A stretch of 64,000 bases of DNA from Pedobacter mucosus (GTDB lineage: Bacteria > Bacteroidota > Bacteroidia > Sphingobacteriales > Sphingobacteriaceae). The DNA lies in assembly GCF_022200785.1 (NCBI RefSeq), contig NZ_CP087585.1, forward strand, positions 248,001 through 312,000, in the 5' to 3' direction. The translations under genes were made by a program, and so were the position numbers. The notes under the pieces are model-generated. The model worked only from the letters and a program-made list of their open reading frames with translations, ran no database searches and was not told the DNA's origin. Of this stretch, positions 62,661 through 64,000 are shown in pieces; within the stretch, counting starts at the first letter, position 1; the number at the start of each line of letters is the position of its first letter.

Positions 62661-63020
62661 ATGGTAAATTCATTTAAGTGGTTTCTTGCTATAATTATTA
62701 TTATTGCTATGTCAAATAGTTTACTGTATGCAGATATGGGATGTAAACTTCCAAATGGACAAGTTTATAAAATTGATCCTATTTTTGGATCCATTTTATC
62801 CGGTGATGCTAAGTTAAGCTTTTGTCCTAATACTTCAACCACTACTACGATACTTCGAAACATTACTAAAACGACTACTACTCCTTGTTTGGTATTGTTG
62901 GCAGGAGGCGTATATGTAGAATATACCGAGCTCAATTGCCCCCTCGACAATTATGCCTTTGCATTCAGCTCGATATTCGGCCTCTTAGGTTTTATTTATA
63001 TCCGCAAGATGAAATTATAA
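62661..63020 (+). CDS. Small secreted protein with exosortase-type C-terminal sorting signal (member 4)
   Basis: A 119-residue protein: signal peptide ending LLYAD (about 24), then MGC, a Thr-rich middle, and the tail CPLDNY (93-98), a membrane segment (99-114) and RKMKL. The Thr clusters (TSTTTT and KTTTT) could be glycosylated, given the adjacent glycan locus, but no Bacteroidota glycosylation motif is claimed. The fourth tail again follows C-P-x-D-x-Y. Confidence 0.75.
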   Translation: MVNSFKWFLAIIIIIAMSNSLLYADMGCKLPNGQVYKIDPIFGSILSGDAKLSFCPNTSTTTTILRNITKTTTTPCLVLLAGGVYVEYTELNCPLDNYAFAFSSIFGLLGFIYIRKMKL

Positions 63021-63071
63021 ACCAAACTACCAACTGAACAATCCCCGTATCGGAAATTTTTTAGCTTAGAC

Positions 63072-63408
63072 CTAAGCGATTTTTTGAACTAACGCGCTAT
63101 AGTTTGTCGACATAATCCCCGCAGGATGAAATATCTTCCCATTGAGACTATTATATATTTTATTTCTGCTTTCTGCGAACCTCAATGAAATACCTACAAG
63201 TGCTAAATTAACTTCTTTGGTATTATAGTATAAATTTAATCAAGGGCTAATGAGCTTTCCAAAAATTAAAGCACCTTTATATGTCGCTTGTGTTTGCTTA
63301 ACGCCTCCAACACCAGGTTTTGATTTAACAACTGTAACCTTACCACGTTGGCTAAATACAAAATTACCAATTGCACCTTTTTAAGTTTTTTCCGCCGAAA
63401 ATAGCCAT
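63072..63408 (-). pseudogene. Decayed gene, unrecognised small protein family
   Basis: On the minus strand an ATG (63408-63406) opens MAIFGGKNLK. After one frameshift in a run of A it continues GAIGNFVFSQRGKVTVVKSK and on to KGALIFGKLISP, meets a stop (63242-63240), and the same frame then stays open for 55 more codons (EVNLALVGISLRFAESRNKI) to 63072. The protein-like composition across a frameshift and a stop suggests a degraded gene rather than chance. I do not recognise the family with certainty; it resembles small conserved hypothetical proteins of Bacteroidota. Confidence 0.5.
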
Positions 63409-63591
63409 AATATTGAATTATATATAAATACTAAACCAGGAATTATTTGGTTATAGATAAGATGTTGGTGCACTCAATTAGCCATATTAAAGGTAGTACA
63501 AATCCTTTGATACTCCGCATATTCTTATAAATAGGCGGACTTGCTGTGGTGTCTATGCGGAGACAATGTGAGCATAATTAAGGTAAATACC

Positions 63592-63620
63592 GAATTATAT
63601 TAAATAAATTAATATAATTC
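63592..63620. promoter_or_regulatory. Perfect 12-bp palindrome upstream of small gene 5
   Basis: GAATTATATTAA-ATAAA-TTAATATAATTC: perfect arms with a 5-nt spacer, 61 bp before the ATG at 63682. No T tract after it, so an operator is more likely than a terminator. Confidence 0.5.
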
Positions 63621-63681
63621 AAAAATATTCCTATTAGTTGTGTAATTTGCTATATTTAGTTAATGATTAATTCTGAAGCTT

Positions 63682-64000
63682 ATGAAAAAGTTAAGACTAA
63701 TCATCCCGCTCTCAATACTTATCCTATTTCTATGTTTGTCATCATCTTATGCAGATACGCCAATATATGGCTGTCGTTTTGGGTCAAGGATTTGGGCGAA
63801 TGAGGATTTGACCAATAGTCATCCAAATTACCCAGCTTATTTTAATTATAGTAACACATCCGATAACGGATATAATAATTTTTCAGGTAAATGTTATGAT
63901 GGAGGTAGTTCACCTTGTTATATTTATACTACGGATGGAACTTTATGGCATCAGGGCACACTAGGAAGTATTAGTTATGATAATTGCCCATTCGATAATT
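63682..64000 (+). CDS. Small secreted protein with sorting signal (member 5), cut by the window end
   Basis: An open frame of 106 codons runs off the end. Signal peptide to about residue 24 (SSYAD), then YGC, Asn/Tyr/Gly-rich middle with Cys at 71 and 79. The last visible residues are NCPFDN (101-106), which line up with CPLDNY of member 4; the next base, T, is compatible with Tyr. The membrane segment and tail should follow outside the window. Confidence 0.75.
   Translation, partial: MKKLRLIIPLSILILFLCLSSSYADTPIYGCRFGSRIWANEDLTNSHPNYPAYFNYSNTSDNGYNNFSGKCYDGGSSPCYIYTTDGTLWHQGTLGSISYDNCPFDN

Larger units (their letters stand above)
63021..63681. other. 661-bp gap between small genes 4 and 5
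   Basis: It holds the decayed minus-strand gene (63072-63408), an 8-bp inverted pair CTCCGCAT/ATGCGGAG at 63513-63520 and 63555-63562, and the long palindrome at 63592-63620. Confidence 0.5.

Noticed and set aside
60433..63020. Lipoproteins or type IV pilins
   Set aside because: The Cys after the signal peptide is preceded by Gly but lacks a proper lipobox spacing to the hydrophobic core, and there is no N-terminal pilin helix in the mature part.

Overview
The window comes from the chromosome of a low-GC member of the Bacteroidota, most likely a Sphingobacteriaceae organism such as Pedobacter. The reasons are the AT-rich sequence, Bacteroidota-type promoters (TTTG or TTG, about 20 nt, TAnnTTTG), a PorV protein of the type IX secretion system, an UpxY/NusG-like antiterminator, a fused hemC-hemD gene, and several families of hairpin-rich intergenic repeats. 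No tRNA, rRNA, CRISPR array or intact insertion sequence was seen.

Region 1 (1-11.9 kb) opens with a truncated alpha/beta hydrolase and a DoxX-like membrane protein. It is then dominated by tetrapyrrole synthesis: hemA (TTG start), a hemC-hemD fusion (GTG start), hemB, hemL, hemE and a HemJ-type protoporphyrinogen oxidase. A histidine kinase, an OmpR-type regulator and a TPR membrane protein sit between hemL and hemE. Region 2 (12-25.3 kb) is housekeeping: an outer-membrane protein, an ECF sigma factor with an overlapping membrane partner, a beta-barrel protein, a DctA-like symporter, msrB, a DUF6624 protein, an RlpA-like protein, class I ribonucleotide reductase (nrdB, nrdA), a Cys-rich CWC protein and porV.

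Region 3 (25.6-59.9 kb, all on the minus strand) is a roughly 34-kb surface-polysaccharide locus. It starts at a well-formed promoter (59864-59895). In transcription order it runs wza, wzc, an UpxY antiterminator, asparagine synthase, a glycosyltransferase, the Wzm/Wzt ABC exporter, then about 18 more putative glycosyltransferases, including GT10 and GT11 fucosyltransferases. Mixed among these are four methyltransferases and a frameshifted O-acyltransferase. It ends with a Wzy-like polymerase, two glycosyltransferases, an exosortase with an intact Cys/Arg/His triad and a WcaF-like acetyltransferase. A terminator follows.

Region 4 (60.4-64 kb, plus strand, divergent from the polysaccharide locus) holds five small secreted proteins, the last cut by the window end. 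They differ in sequence, but each has a signal peptide, an early Gly-Cys, and a C-terminal CPxD[D/N]Y-like motif. In the four complete ones the motif is followed by one hydrophobic segment and a short, usually basic tail. This is the layout of an exosortase sorting signal. The main inference from the window is that these proteins are candidate substrates of the exosortase encoded at the far end of the adjacent locus, possibly joined to or displayed with the polysaccharide made there. Each of these genes has its own upstream region; two share a candidate operator, and the -7 elements seen range from good to weak.
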